NCBI RefSeq assembly: GCF_014207445.1
Contig: NZ_JACHEM010000001.1
Coordinates: 372,001 to 436,000 of the forward strand
Reading direction: 5' to 3'
From: Streptomyces candidus
GTDB lineage: Bacteria > Actinomycetota > Actinomycetes > Streptomycetales > Streptomycetaceae
Length of the DNA stretch: 64,000 nt
Under the pieces are notes generated by a model. It was not told where the DNA came from, ran no database searches, and saw only the letters and a list, made by a program, of their open reading frames with translations. Position numbers and translations under genes: made by a program. Of this stretch, positions 1 to 9,062 are shown one piece after another (the first letter of the stretch is position 1; the number at the start of each line of letters is the position of its first letter).

Positions 1-1370
1 TGGGCTGGTTCGCGGACTCCGCCGACCCGGACGCCGGACTGCTGGGGTTCCGTAAGGTGTCGGACGCGCTCGGCAAGACCCCCTGGTACCTGCGGCTGCT
101 GCGGGACGAGGGGGCGGCGGCCGAGAACCTGGCCCGGGTGCTGTCGGCGGGGCGGCTCGCCCCGGACCTCCTCCTGCGGGCCCCGGAGGCGGTGGCCATC
201 CTCGGCGACCCCAAGGGCCTCCAGCCGCGCGGCCGCGACCACCTGGAGCAGGAGGTACTGGCGGCGGTGGGCCGCGCGGACGGCGCCGAGGGCGGGGTGG
301 CGGCGGCGCGTGGAGTGCGGCGGCGTGAGCTGTTCCGTACGACCGCCGCCGACATCATCGGCTCGTACGGCACGGAGGACAGCCCCGCCGAGTCCGACCC
401 GGGTGCCCTCGTCGACCGGGTCTGCGGCGCGGTCAGCGACCTCAACGCGGCGACCCTCGCGGGTGCCCTGCGTGCGTCGGTGCGCGAACAGTGGGGCGAC
501 GAGCTGCCGACGCGTTTCGCGGTGATCGGGATGGGCCGCTTCGGCGGTCACGAGCTGGGGTACGGGTCGGACGCCGACGTGCTGTTCGTGCACGAGCCGC
601 GCGAAGGCGTCGACGAGCAGGAGGCCGCGCAGGCCGCCAACAAGGTCGTCACCGAGATGCGGCGGCTCCTGCAACTCCCCACCGCCGATCCGCCGTTGCT
701 GATCGACGCGGACCTGCGGCCGGAGGGCAGGAGCGGGCCACTGGTCCGCTCGCTGAAGTCCTACGAGGCGTACTACCGGCGGTGGTCCCTGGTGTGGGAG
801 AGCCAGGCGCTGCTGCGGGCCGACCCGATGGCCGGCGATCCGGATCTGGGGCGGCGCTTCATCGAGCTGGTGGACCCGTTGCGCTACCCCGTGGAGGGGC
901 TCGGCGACGACGCGGTCCGCGAGATCCGCCGCCTCAAGGCCCGTATGGAGTCCGAGCGGATGCCGCGCGGCGCGGACCCGACGCTGCACACGAAGCTCGG
1001 GCGGGGCGGGCTGAGCGACGTCGAGTGGACGGTCCAGCTCTTGCAGATGCAGCACGGGTGGGCGGAGCCGGGACTGCGCACCACGCGCACGCGGGCCGCA
1101 CTGGCCGCGGCACACGCGGCGGGGCTGATTCCCACCGAGGAGGCCCAGATCCTGGACGAGGCGTGGGTACTGGCGACGCGGGTGCGCAACGGCGTGATGC
1201 TCGTACGGGGACGGGCGGGCGACACGTTCCCGTCGGACGGCCGCGAACTGGCCGCCATGGGAAGGTACTTGGGGTACGACCCGGGGCACGTGGGCGACAT
1301 GCTGGACGACTACCGGCGGATCACCCGCAGGGCGCGCGCAGTGATGGAGGAACTCTTCTACGGAGCGTAG
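1..1370 (+). CDS. glnE: GlnE, glutamine synthetase adenylyltransferase/deadenylase (3' part)
   Basis: Left-truncated gene; the frame is open from the window edge (first full codon at position 3) and 455 residues remain of a protein usually near 1000 aa. It is the C-terminal, adenylylating half of the bifunctional enzyme that adds or removes AMP on glutamine synthetase in response to nitrogen status. The nucleotidyltransferase signature is intact: a glycine-rich stretch followed by GYGSDADVLF (about nt 545-585), then the LLIDADLRPEGRSGPL block. An internal GTG at 57 is not the start. The gene lies upstream of a GlnA2-type synthetase, but GlnE targets the classical GSI (GlnA1), which is not in this window. 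Confidence 0.95.
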   Translation, partial: GWFADSADPDAGLLGFRKVSDALGKTPWYLRLLRDEGAAAENLARVLSAGRLAPDLLLRAPEAVAILGDPKGLQPRGRDHLEQEVLAAVGRADGAEGGVAAARGVRRRELFRTTAADIIGSYGTEDSPAESDPGALVDRVCGAVSDLNAATLAGALRASVREQWGDELPTRFAVIGMGRFGGHELGYGSDADVLFVHEPREGVDEQEAAQAANKVVTEMRRLLQLPTADPPLLIDADLRPEGRSGPLVRSLKSYEAYYRRWSLVWESQALLRADPMAGDPDLGRRFIELVDPLRYPVEGLGDDAVREIRRLKARMESERMPRGADPTLHTKLGRGGLSDVEWTVQLLQMQHGWAEPGLRTTRTRAALAAAHAAGLIPTEEAQILDEAWVLATRVRNGVMLVRGRAGDTFPSDGRELAAMGRYLGYDPGHVGDMLDDYRRITRRARAVMEELFYGA

Positions 1371-1471
1371 GGGGCGGGCCCGGGAGCCGACGGGACACGG
1401 CCGCGCTGCCGGGGCTCCGGGGCGGGTCCGCGGGGGCGGCGAGGGCTGCACTCCCCGGATGTGCGCCCCGG

Positions 1472-1993
1472 TTACGCCCCGACCACCCCGTCGATGCCCT
1501 CCCGCAGGAAGTCCGCGTGCCCGTTGTGGCGCGCGTACTCGTGGATGAGGTGCAGCATCACCATCCTCAGCGACACGTCCTGCTCCCACCGGGCGAAGTA
1601 CCCGGTGACGTCGAGCGACTGTGCTTCCCGCTCGATGCGTCGGGCGTGTTCGACCTCCGCCTCCCAGGCCGTGAACACCTGCGCGCGGGTCGAGCTGCTC
1701 GCGTCGTACGCCTCCTGGTAGTCGCCCTTCGCCGACCAGAGGAAGGGAAGGTCCCGCTCCTGGTTGACGACCCGGCGGAACCAGGTGCGCTCCACCTCGG
1801 CCATGTGCCGTACGAGGCCGAGCAGACAGAGGGTGGACGGAGGCATGGACCGGCGGCGCAGGTCCTCGTCGCCGAGGCCCTCGCACTTCATGGCGAGGGT
1901 CGCCCGGTGGAAGTCGAGGTACGCGCGCAGGGTTTCGCGTTCGTCGCCGCGCAGGGGCGGGGCGGGGCGCTGGTCACCGAGGGGAACGCTCAC
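1472..1993 (-). CDS. DinB/DUF664 family protein
   Basis: A 173-residue four-helix DinB-like protein. These fold around a metal held by three histidines and in actinobacteria include thiol-dependent (mycothiol) transferases. Visible family features are LVRHMAEVERTWF near residue 62 and the C-terminal HEYARHNGHADFLREG block, which carries the usual histidine cluster. The GTG start at 1993 lies 4 nt after the TGA of the upstream methyltransferase and has an AAAGG element about 9 nt ahead, so the two genes are read as one operon. The substrate is unknown. Confidence 0.85.
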   Translation of the reverse strand: MSVPLGDQRPAPPLRGDERETLRAYLDFHRATLAMKCEGLGDEDLRRRSMPPSTLCLLGLVRHMAEVERTWFRRVVNQERDLPFLWSAKGDYQEAYDASSSTRAQVFTAWEAEVEHARRIEREAQSLDVTGYFARWEQDVSLRMVMLHLIHEYARHNGHADFLREGIDGVVGA

Positions 1994-1997
1994 CGGG

Positions 1998-2735
1998 TCA
2001 GCCTTTCGTGCGGCGCAGGACGAGGGTGTGGAAACCGAAGTGGTCGCGGTAGTCGTGCAGCCATTCGGAGCGGTGGAGGCCGGCGACTTCGAGGGCGTCC
2101 GCGCTGTCCGGGTCGCCGGGGTGGTCGAGCGCCCACTCGGCGAGGGAGCCGGTCCAGTTCCACTCGTAGTCGTCGAGTTCGTGGCGGGTGGAGAGGTGGC
2201 CGTAGACCGGCGTCCAGCCGTCGGCGGTGACGCGGTCCACGGTGGTGGCCAGGTCCTCGTACTCGCCGAGCATGTCGACGACCTCGGGGGTGGGCTCGGT
2301 GAGCCAGTACGCGTCGCCCGCCAGCACCCGGCCACCGGGCACGAGGTGGCCGCGGGCCTTGGCGAGGGTGGCGAGCAGCCCGCCGAAGGCATGCACGGCA
2401 CCGACGCTGATGACGACGTCGAACGGCACGTCCGGGGTGAAGGCGGCGGCGTCCGCCTCATGCAGGACGAGCCGGTCGCCCACACCCCGCGCGTCGGCCT
2501 GCGTACGGGCCTCGGCGAGCGCTTCCCCGGCGGTGTCGACGCCGACGGCACTCGCCCCCGGATGCGCCTCCAGGGCTCTGATCAGCCACTCGGCCTGCCC
2601 GCATCCGAGGTCGAGGATGCGTTCGTCGCCCCGCGTCACCGCCCGGTCGATCAACTGCCGTACGGCTTCGTCGGTGAGCGGCGCGGCGATCGGGTGATGG
2701 ATATGGGCCAGCCGCGACCTGCGTGATCTTTCCAT
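1998..2735 (-). CDS. Class I SAM-dependent methyltransferase
   Basis: A 245-residue Rossmann-fold methyltransferase. Motif I (ILDLGCGQAEW, residues 40-50) forms the S-adenosylmethionine pocket, followed by an acidic residue in GVDTAG and a motif with DVVISVGAVHAFGG. The C-terminal part carries aromatic residues (DDYEWNWTG) that could line a substrate pocket. The substrate cannot be told from sequence. It is the first gene of a two-gene operon with the DinB protein, whose GTG start follows 4 nt after its stop codon. Confidence 0.85.
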   Translation of the reverse strand: MERSRRSRLAHIHHPIAAPLTDEAVRQLIDRAVTRGDERILDLGCGQAEWLIRALEAHPGASAVGVDTAGEALAEARTQADARGVGDRLVLHEADAAAFTPDVPFDVVISVGAVHAFGGLLATLAKARGHLVPGGRVLAGDAYWLTEPTPEVVDMLGEYEDLATTVDRVTADGWTPVYGHLSTRHELDDYEWNWTGSLAEWALDHPGDPDSADALEVAGLHRSEWLHDYRDHFGFHTLVLRRTKG

Positions 2736-2902
2736 CCGGCCAGCTTCTCAGCGGCGCACCGGCCGCGCACGCGGTTTTCCCATGGTCACGACAACCGCTT
2801 CTCCCGCCGTCGCCGACCGGTGTCCCGCCGTGACGAGGACCGGGCCGGCGGCGCGACGCCGACGGCCCGGGTCCCGCTCCGGGTGCCGTCCGGGCCGGGC
2901 CG

Positions 2903-4264
2903 CTACAGCACCGGCAGGTTCTTCCGCAGCTCAAAGGCGGTGACCTCGCTGCGGTACTCCTCCCACTCCTGCTTCTTGTTGCGCAGGAAGAAGTCGAAGA
3001 CGTGCTCGCCCAGGGTCTCGGCGACGAGTTCGCTGCGTTCCATCAGGGCGATGGCCTCGCCGAGGTTCTGCGGGAGGGGTTCGATGCCCATGGCACGGCG
3101 TTCGGCGTCGGAGAGGGCCCAGACGTCGTCGTCGGCGCCCGCCGGGAGTTCGTACCCCTCCTCGATGCCCTTGAGGCCGGCGGCGAGGAGGACCGCGTAC
3201 GTGAGGTACGGGTTGGCGCCGGAGTCGATGGAGCGGACCTCTACGCGCGAGGAGCCGGTCTTGCCGGGCTTGTACATCGGGACGCGGATGAGCGCGGAGC
3301 GGTTGTTGTGGCCCCAGCAGATGTACGAGGGAGCTTCGCCGCCGGAGCCCGCGGTGCGGGCGGAGCCGCCCCAGATGCGCTTGTAGGAGTTGACCCACTG
3401 GTTGGTGACGGCGGAGATCTCGGCGGCGTGCTTGAGCAGGCCGGCGATGAAGGAGCGGCCGACCTTGGAGAGCTGGTACTCGGCGCCGGACTCGTAGAAG
3501 GCGTTGCGGTCGCCCTCGAAGAGCGAGAGGTGGGTGTGCATGCCGGAGCCGGGGAACTCGGAGAACGGCTTGGGCATGAAGGTGGCCTGGACGCCCTGTT
3601 CGAGCGCGACCTGCTTCATGACCAGGCGGAACGTCATGATGTTGTCCGCCGTGGACAGCGCGTCGGCGTAGCGCAGGTCGATCTCCTGCTGGCCGGGGGC
3701 GCCTTCGTGGTGGCTGAACTCGACCGAGATGCCCATGGATTCGAGCATGGTGATCGCCTGGCGGCGGAAGTCCATGCCGACGTTCTGCGGGGTGTGGTCG
3801 AAGTAGCCGGAGTTGTCGGCGGGGACGGGCTTGGAGCCGTCCAGCGGCTTGTCCTTGAGCAGGAAGAACTCGATCTCGGGGTGGGTGTAGAAGGTGAAGC
3901 CGAGGTCTGAGGTCTTGTTCAGGATGCGCTTGAGGACGTAGCGCGGGTCCGCGAAGGACGGCGAGCCGTCCGGCATGAGGATGTCGCAGAACATCCGGGC
4001 CGTGCCGGGGGCCTCCGCGCGCCACGGGAGGATCTGGAAGGTACTGGGGTCCGGCTTGGCGATCATGTCGGACTCGTAGACGCGCGCGAAGCCCTCGATG
4101 GCGGAGCCGTCGAAGCCGATGCCCTCGTCGAAGGCCTGCTCCAGTTCGGCCGGGGCCACGGCGACGGATTTCAGGAAGCCGAGCACGTCGGTGAACCACA
4201 GGCGTACGAAGCGGATGTCACGCTCCTCCAACGTACGGAGCACGAATTCCTGCTGCTTGTCCAT
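2903..4264 (-). CDS. glnA2: Glutamine synthetase family protein, GlnA2 type (gamma-glutamylpolyamine synthetase)
   Basis: A 453-residue type I glutamine synthetase fold protein. GS landmarks are intact: the GFDGSAIEGF segment near residue 48, EIEFFLL, the GSGMHTHLSLF metal/ATP block, NRSALIRVP and the RVEVRS region. It lacks the NLY-type tyrosine loop that GlnE adenylylates in classical GSI; the corresponding region reads GYELPAGADDDVWAL. The sequence matches S. coelicolor GlnA2 as I remember it (start MDKQQEFVLRTLEERDIRF); published work assigns that paralog to gamma-glutamylation of polyamines rather than glutamine supply. The start at 4264 was chosen because GGATG lies about 9 nt ahead; an in-frame ATG four codons upstream (4276) is less well placed. 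Confidence 0.9.
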   Translation of the reverse strand: MDKQQEFVLRTLEERDIRFVRLWFTDVLGFLKSVAVAPAELEQAFDEGIGFDGSAIEGFARVYESDMIAKPDPSTFQILPWRAEAPGTARMFCDILMPDGSPSFADPRYVLKRILNKTSDLGFTFYTHPEIEFFLLKDKPLDGSKPVPADNSGYFDHTPQNVGMDFRRQAITMLESMGISVEFSHHEGAPGQQEIDLRYADALSTADNIMTFRLVMKQVALEQGVQATFMPKPFSEFPGSGMHTHLSLFEGDRNAFYESGAEYQLSKVGRSFIAGLLKHAAEISAVTNQWVNSYKRIWGGSARTAGSGGEAPSYICWGHNNRSALIRVPMYKPGKTGSSRVEVRSIDSGANPYLTYAVLLAAGLKGIEEGYELPAGADDDVWALSDAERRAMGIEPLPQNLGEAIALMERSELVAETLGEHVFDFFLRNKKQEWEEYRSEVTAFELRKNLPVL

Positions 4265-4448
4265 TTTCACATCCATTCTCGCTGGTCGGGCCGCCTGCTG
4301 CCACGCCTGGGACACGCTGGGCTCTCCCAGCATCCCACCACACGGTTTCCGGGAGGTTGCGCAGCGCCCCTCCGGTCCGTACGGACTTGCGGGTTCCCCT
4401 GGCGTGCACTGGTGACGTGCGGCGAGGGGGCCGTTACGATCGGCCCGC

Positions 4449-4868
4449 ATGGGGGACCTGCGGCACATCCGCACCAGGCGCACCACCCGCGCCTCGCGCC
4501 TCGCGCGCACCGGGGGGTTCAGAGGGGCGGTGGCGCTGCTGTGTGCCTCGACGGCCCTCCTCGGTGCGCTGCTGATGTGTCTGGCCCCCGGTCCTGCCGC
4601 GGCCGCGGAACCCCCGGGCGTGCCGCCGCAGACTCCGACCTCCGCTGCTGCGCACACGTACAACTGCCCGTACGAGCACGGCGGTTGCGGGTCGTTCGGG
4701 CACCTCTCCCCCGCCGTGCTGACCTCGTCGCCGCCGGACACCCCCCTGGGGGCGGACGCGCCGCGGGTACGACGCGGGGGCGCAGAGGAGACGATCGGGA
4801 CGCGACGCGGGGGCGAGGCGTGGGCGCGGGCGCCGGGGCTGCACGAGTTGCAGGTGCTGCGCAGGTAG
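4449..4868 (+). CDS. Small membrane/secreted protein of unknown function
   Basis: A 139-residue protein with an arginine-rich N terminus (residues 1-24) followed by one hydrophobic segment (about 25-52) that could be a signal sequence or a membrane anchor. Beyond it lies CPYEHGGCG (Cys73 and Cys80) in a context SFGHLSPAVL that I recall from unnamed Streptomyces proteins, and a C terminus LHELQVLRR that also looks family-typical. It is divergent from glnA2, sharing a short intergenic region. No catalytic motif is visible. Confidence 0.65.
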   Translation: MGDLRHIRTRRTTRASRLARTGGFRGAVALLCASTALLGALLMCLAPGPAAAAEPPGVPPQTPTSAAAHTYNCPYEHGGCGSFGHLSPAVLTSSPPDTPLGADAPRVRRGGAEETIGTRRGGEAWARAPGLHELQVLRR

Positions 4869-4941
4869 GAGGGGTTCCCGCCACCGGGATCCTCGCCCTG
4901 TCCTGCGCACCACTCTCCCATCGCACAAGGAAGTTGCCCTC

Positions 4942-5595
4942 ATGTCAGTCAATACGTCCCGCAAGGCCCGGATAGAGGAGCTGCGGCGCGCCCAGAAGGC
5001 CCGGGACCGCCGCAACAGGATCGTCGCGTTCGGCGTCGGCGGCGCGGTCCTGGCCGGTCTGGCCGGCTTCGGCGCGCACGTCTTCTCTGCGGAGTCCGAC
5101 AAGAAGGCGGCCCGGGTCGCCGAGGCGAAGGCCCCCATCAAGGACGAGCAGGCCTGGGACGCGAAGAAGCTGGGCCGCAACCACGTCGCCAAGGACGTCG
5201 GCTACCCGATGACACCGCCGGTGGGCGGCGACCACCACCAGGCCTGGATGAACTGCCAGGGCGACGTCTACGACAAGCCCGTCCCGAACAAGCACGCCGT
5301 GCACTCGCTGGAGCACGGCGCGGTCTGGGTCACGTACAACGACAGGGCCGCCAAGGCCGACGTGGCCGGGCTCGCGGCCAAGGTCAGGAAGACCCAGTAC
5401 TCGCTGATGAGCCCGGTGCGGGAACAGTCCGGGGCGATCATGCTGAGCGCCTGGGGCAAGCAGGTCACGGTGGACGGGGCGGACGACCCGAGGGTGAACC
5501 AGTTCTTCACCCGGTACGTGATGGGTCCGCAGACCCCGGAGCCCGGCGCGGCCTGCTCGAACGGGTTGACCGGCGACGCGGTGACCGGGCGGTGA
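4942..5595 (+). CDS. DUF3105 family membrane-anchored protein
   Basis: A 217-residue protein with a basic, helical N terminus (residues 1-26), one transmembrane segment (about 27-48) and an extracytoplasmic DUF3105 domain. Family features are the histidine-rich GGDHHQAWMNCQG and HAVHSLEHGAVWVTY segments, and a C-terminal cysteine near EPGAACS. The clustered histidines suggest metal contact, which is inference. An AGGAAG ribosome-binding site lies 9-14 nt ahead of the ATG. Its stop overlaps the GTG of the DUF305 gene (GTGA), so the pair is probably translationally coupled. Confidence 0.85.
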   Translation: MSVNTSRKARIEELRRAQKARDRRNRIVAFGVGGAVLAGLAGFGAHVFSAESDKKAARVAEAKAPIKDEQAWDAKKLGRNHVAKDVGYPMTPPVGGDHHQAWMNCQGDVYDKPVPNKHAVHSLEHGAVWVTYNDRAAKADVAGLAAKVRKTQYSLMSPVREQSGAIMLSAWGKQVTVDGADDPRVNQFFTRYVMGPQTPEPGAACSNGLTGDAVTGR

Positions 5596-6245
5596 GCAGG
5601 TCCCTGTGGCAGGCGCTGGGCGCCGTGGTGTTCGCGCTCGCGGTGGTGGCGGGGGCGGTGACCGTGACGCGGGCGGCCTCGGCTTCCGACGCCCGACCCG
5701 CCGCCGCCCCCGGCCGGGCCTCCCCGCCGGGGGATTCGGCGGACGCGGGCTTCGCGCGGGACATGGCGGCGCATCACCAGCAGGCGGTGGAGATGTCGTT
5801 CGTCGTACGGGACCGGACGGACGACCCGGACGTACGGCGGCTCGCGTACGACATCGCCAACACGCAGGCCAACCAGCGCGGGATGCTGCTGGGGTGGCTG
5901 GACCTGTGGGAGCTGCCGAAGATCGCTTCGCCGGACGCGCCGCCGATGGGATGGCTGGGCGGGCACCGCAGCCACGCGGGCGGAGCCGGGGCGGCCGAGG
6001 GGCTGATGCCGGGGATGGCCACCCGGGCGCAGCTGAAGGCGCTCGGCGAGGCGAAGGGCCGGGCGGCCGAGGTCCTCTACCTGCGGTTGATGACCGCCCA
6101 TCACAAGGGTGGGGTCACGATGGCGCAGGGGTGCGCGAGGCTGTGCACGGTCGGTGCGGAGAAGAGGCTGGCGCAGGGGATGGTGGATGCCCAGGAGGCG
6201 GAACTGAACCTGATGGAAGGGATGTTGCGCGAGCGGGAGCAGTAG
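5592..6245 (+). CDS. DUF305 family extracytoplasmic protein
   Basis: A 217-residue protein with an N-terminal membrane anchor or signal (residues 7-27) and a DUF305 four-helix, ferritin-like domain. The duplicated hallmark is visible: MAAHHQQAVEMS near residue 57, followed by an N-Q-rich helix, and a second MTAHHKGGVTMAQG-like helix in the C-terminal half. DUF305 proteins often accompany copper-handling genes, but none is seen here. The GTG start overlaps the stop of the DUF3105 gene by 3 nt, so co-expression is likely. Confidence 0.85.
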   Translation: MSRSLWQALGAVVFALAVVAGAVTVTRAASASDARPAAAPGRASPPGDSADAGFARDMAAHHQQAVEMSFVVRDRTDDPDVRRLAYDIANTQANQRGMLLGWLDLWELPKIASPDAPPMGWLGGHRSHAGGAGAAEGLMPGMATRAQLKALGEAKGRAAEVLYLRLMTAHHKGGVTMAQGCARLCTVGAEKRLAQGMVDAQEAELNLMEGMLREREQ

Positions 6246-6269
6246 GGAGGGGGCGGGGCGCGCCGCCCG

Positions 6270-6397
6270 GGTGGGATGCCCTCCCGGGCGGCACGCCGGT
6301 CAGGGGGCGCGGGGCGTCTCGGGTGGCACGCCGGTCGGGTGGGATGCCTCCTCGGATGGCACGCCGGTCGGGCGGACAACTCGGGCGGCGCGCCGGG
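6270..6397. repeat. Degenerate tandem repeats containing GGCACGCCGGTCGGG
   Basis: Four imperfect copies of a CTCGGGYGGCACGCCGGTCGGG-like unit start near 6282, 6318, 6352 and 6380, and GGTGGGATGCC occurs at 6270 and 6339. They fill most of the 307-base gap between the DUF305 gene and the next gene. No open frame explains them. Confidence 0.6.
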
Positions 6398-6552
6398 CTC
6401 CCGCGAGCAGGACCCGGCGTGTCCTTCCGGTGGCTTTCTCGGCCCGGCTGACAGGAGCAAGCGCCAGGTGAGGCCCTGTTAGGGTCACCGGAACCCGCGC
6501 CGTCGAACCTGCGTTCGCCCCGCTCCCGCTCCAGCGCTCCGAGGACCCCTGC

Positions 6553-7515
6553 ATGACCCAACCGCCGCCGTCCCCCCACGAGCCGAATCCTTGGGCCCCG
6601 CCACCGGAGGGGGCCGACGCGCCGACCGCCCCGGGGGCACCGGCGCCGGCCGACGCGCCGCCGTCCGCTCCGTACGCACCCGGCGGTCAGGGTTCCGGCT
6701 ATGGGCCGATGCCTCCCTACGGCCAGCCGTCGACGGTGCCCGCACCGTACGGCCCCCCGCGCAACGGGATGGGTGTCGCCGCCCTGGTGCTCGGTCTCGT
6801 CGGAGTGTTCCTCGGGATGGCCGTCTTCCTGTTCTGGGCGAGCTGGCTGCCGGCGCTGCTCGCCGTGGTCTTCGGCTTCGTCGGCCTCGGCCACGTCAAG
6901 CAGGGCAGGGCCAACAACCGGGGCCTGGCCATGGCCGGCCTGATCCTCGGCAACGTCGGCCTGCTGATGGCGTTGGGCGGCGGGGCCTTCACCGTCGTCT
7001 CCGTCAAGGCATTCGCCGAGCACGCGGACGAGTCCATCCTGGAGATCGAAGCGTCGGAGAGCGCGGAAGCCGCCGAGGAGGCAAAGGCGGAGGAGGCCGA
7101 GCGGGCCAGGGAAGCCGCCAAGCATCTCGCCCTCGGCGAGACGTACACCTACGAGAACGGCCTCAAGGTCACCGTCGCCAAGCCGCGGCCGTACACGCCC
7201 GGCGAGATCGCGTTCGGCCACGAGAAGGGCGAGAAGGCGATCCAGCTGGTCGTCACCGTGGACAACCCCACCTCCGGCACGGTCACCATGGACACTCACC
7301 TGCCGTACGTCAACGACGCCGAGGGCGTCGACGCGGACCTGCTGATCGACAGCAGCAATCAGCAGCGCGTCCTCAAGACGACGTTCCCGCCCGGCAAGAA
7401 GGCCGTCGGGAAGTACGCCTACTCGCTGCCCGGCGACGCGGCCGACAAGATCGAGGTGTCGCTGATCACGGACTACGGATTCGTGTACTGGGCGGGCCCG
7501 ACCACGGCCGAGTAG
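6553..7515 (+). CDS. DUF4190-domain membrane protein with C-terminal Ig-like (DUF4352-type) domain
   Basis: A 320-residue protein. Residues 1-72 are a Pro/Ala/Gly-rich cytoplasmic stretch. Two or three membrane segments follow (about 74-98 and 108-150) with the DUF4190 pattern GVAALVLGLVG and GLGHVKQGRANNRGLAMAG. A Glu/Ala-rich predicted coiled coil spans about 158-190. The C-terminal 130 residues (QLVVTVDNPTSGTVTMD and the following strands) look like the extracytoplasmic immunoglobulin-like DUF4352 domain. Role unknown; probably a cell-envelope protein. Confidence 0.8.
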   Translation: MTQPPPSPHEPNPWAPPPEGADAPTAPGAPAPADAPPSAPYAPGGQGSGYGPMPPYGQPSTVPAPYGPPRNGMGVAALVLGLVGVFLGMAVFLFWASWLPALLAVVFGFVGLGHVKQGRANNRGLAMAGLILGNVGLLMALGGGAFTVVSVKAFAEHADESILEIEASESAEAAEEAKAEEAERAREAAKHLALGETYTYENGLKVTVAKPRPYTPGEIAFGHEKGEKAIQLVVTVDNPTSGTVTMDTHLPYVNDAEGVDADLLIDSSNQQRVLKTTFPPGKKAVGKYAYSLPGDAADKIEVSLITDYGFVYWAGPTTAE

Positions 7516-7583
7516 CAGTCGGGGGATGGGCGCACGGCATGGTCCGCGCGCCCCTACTCCCTTGCCGGGTGTGCGTCCGGAAC

Positions 7584-9062
7584 TCAGAACTTGACGCGTG
7601 CCGCGACCGGCAGGTGGTCGCTCATCGTCCGCGGCAGTGCCCACGACGACATCGGCTCCACGTTCCTGACCATGATCTGGTCGATCCGCGCCATCGGGAA
7701 CGCGGCCGGCCAGCTGAAGCCGAACCCGTCGCCCGCCGCGCCCTGCGTGGAGCGCATCTGGGCGGTGACACCGTTGAGGGCGCGGTCGTTCATGGTGCCG
7801 TTGAGGTCGCCGAGCAGGACGACTCGGCGCAGCGGCTCCCGGGCGATCGCCTCGCCGAGGGCGTCGGCGCTCTTGTCGCGTTGGTTCGCCGTGAAACCGG
7901 CCTTGAGCTTGACCCGTACCGAGGGCATGTGGGCCACGTACACCGCCACCTCGCCCTTGGGGGTGGCCACCGTGGCACGCAGCGCGCGCGCCCAGCCGAG
8001 CCGGATGTCGACCCGGCGGGTGTCGCTCAGCGGGTACTTGCTCCACACGCCGACGGTGCCCTCGACAGCGTGGTACTGGTACGTGGCGCCCATGGCCTGC
8101 TTGAACGCGGCCAGGTTGTCGCCCGCGATCTCCTCCAGTGCGACGACGTCCGCGCCGGACCCGGCGAGCACGCGCGCGGTGCCGGCGGGGTCGTTGTTCT
8201 CGGCGTTGACGTTGTGGGTGGCGACGGTGAGGTCGCCGCCCGAGGTCGACTTGTCGGTGTAGAGGCCGCCGAACAGGTTGAGCCAGACCCCGACCGGCAG
8301 GAGCAACGCGACCAGGGCGAGGGCGGAACGGCGCAGCAGCGCGAGGACCAGCAGCAGCGGGATCGCCAGACCGAACCAGGGCAGGAACGTCTCGGTGAGG
8401 CTGCCGAGGTTGCCGACGGTGTTCGGGATCTGTGCGTGGAAGATCATCACCAGCGCGACGAGCACGGCCAGCGCGGCCAGGAACATCCCGCGCCGCCACA
8501 CCCGCGGGTCCCCCCGCCAGCCGCCACCGACGGGACGGCCGAAACGCGAACCGGAGCCTGATCCGGATCCCGAACCGGAACCGGAACCGGAACCCGGACG
8601 CGAGCCGGACCCCGACGTCGAGCCCGATCCGGGGCCGGAGCCGTCGCCGGGGCCGGCGTTGCCGGAACCGTCACCGGGGCCGCTTCCGAAGCCGCCGCCG
8701 TTACCGGCGGCGAAACCGGAGCCGCCGTTGCCGGAGCGGGAACCGCTGCCGGAACGGGGGCCGTCGCCGGAACCGAAGGCGGACGGGAAGCCGTTGCCGA
8801 GGCCGGGACCCTTTCCGGGGCAGGAGCCGGAGCGGGAACCGCCGCCGAAACCGCCGCCGGAGCTGTCACCCGGACCGTGTCCCGAACCGGAACCCTGAGA
8901 GGTGGAGGGGTGGCGGCCGGGGGCGGCGAGAGGGGGGCAGGGTCCGGCGGGCCGGTCGGCCGGGAGGCCGGACCCGGTGGTGGCAGGGGGGCCGGAGCGG
9001 GGCCTGGAGGGTTCGGCCTCCGGGCTGTCGTTCCCGGTGTCCGGCCTGTACGCCTGCGCCAT
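7584..9062 (-). CDS. Membrane-anchored endonuclease/exonuclease/phosphatase family protein
   Basis: A 492-residue protein. Residues 1-56 are Pro/Ser-rich and residues 57-170 are almost pure Gly/Ser with a run of alternating GS dipeptides at about 156-170. Two or three membrane helices follow (about 190-258), then an exo-endo-phosphatase domain with THNVNAENN, DVVALEEI, LLGDLNGTMND and the terminal SDHLPV, which hold the usual Asn, Glu, Asp/Asn and Asp/His metal and catalytic residues. The catalytic domain is expected outside the membrane. The ATG at 9062 was chosen because of a GAGG element 11 nt upstream; an open frame continues further upstream without a better start. Confidence 0.8.
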   Translation of the reverse strand: MAQAYRPDTGNDSPEAEPSRPRSGPPATTGSGLPADRPAGPCPPLAAPGRHPSTSQGSGSGHGPGDSSGGGFGGGSRSGSCPGKGPGLGNGFPSAFGSGDGPRSGSGSRSGNGGSGFAAGNGGGFGSGPGDGSGNAGPGDGSGPGSGSTSGSGSRPGSGSGSGSGSGSGSGSRFGRPVGGGWRGDPRVWRRGMFLAALAVLVALVMIFHAQIPNTVGNLGSLTETFLPWFGLAIPLLLVLALLRRSALALVALLLPVGVWLNLFGGLYTDKSTSGGDLTVATHNVNAENNDPAGTARVLAGSGADVVALEEIAGDNLAAFKQAMGATYQYHAVEGTVGVWSKYPLSDTRRVDIRLGWARALRATVATPKGEVAVYVAHMPSVRVKLKAGFTANQRDKSADALGEAIAREPLRRVVLLGDLNGTMNDRALNGVTAQMRSTQGAAGDGFGFSWPAAFPMARIDQIMVRNVEPMSSWALPRTMSDHLPVAARVKF

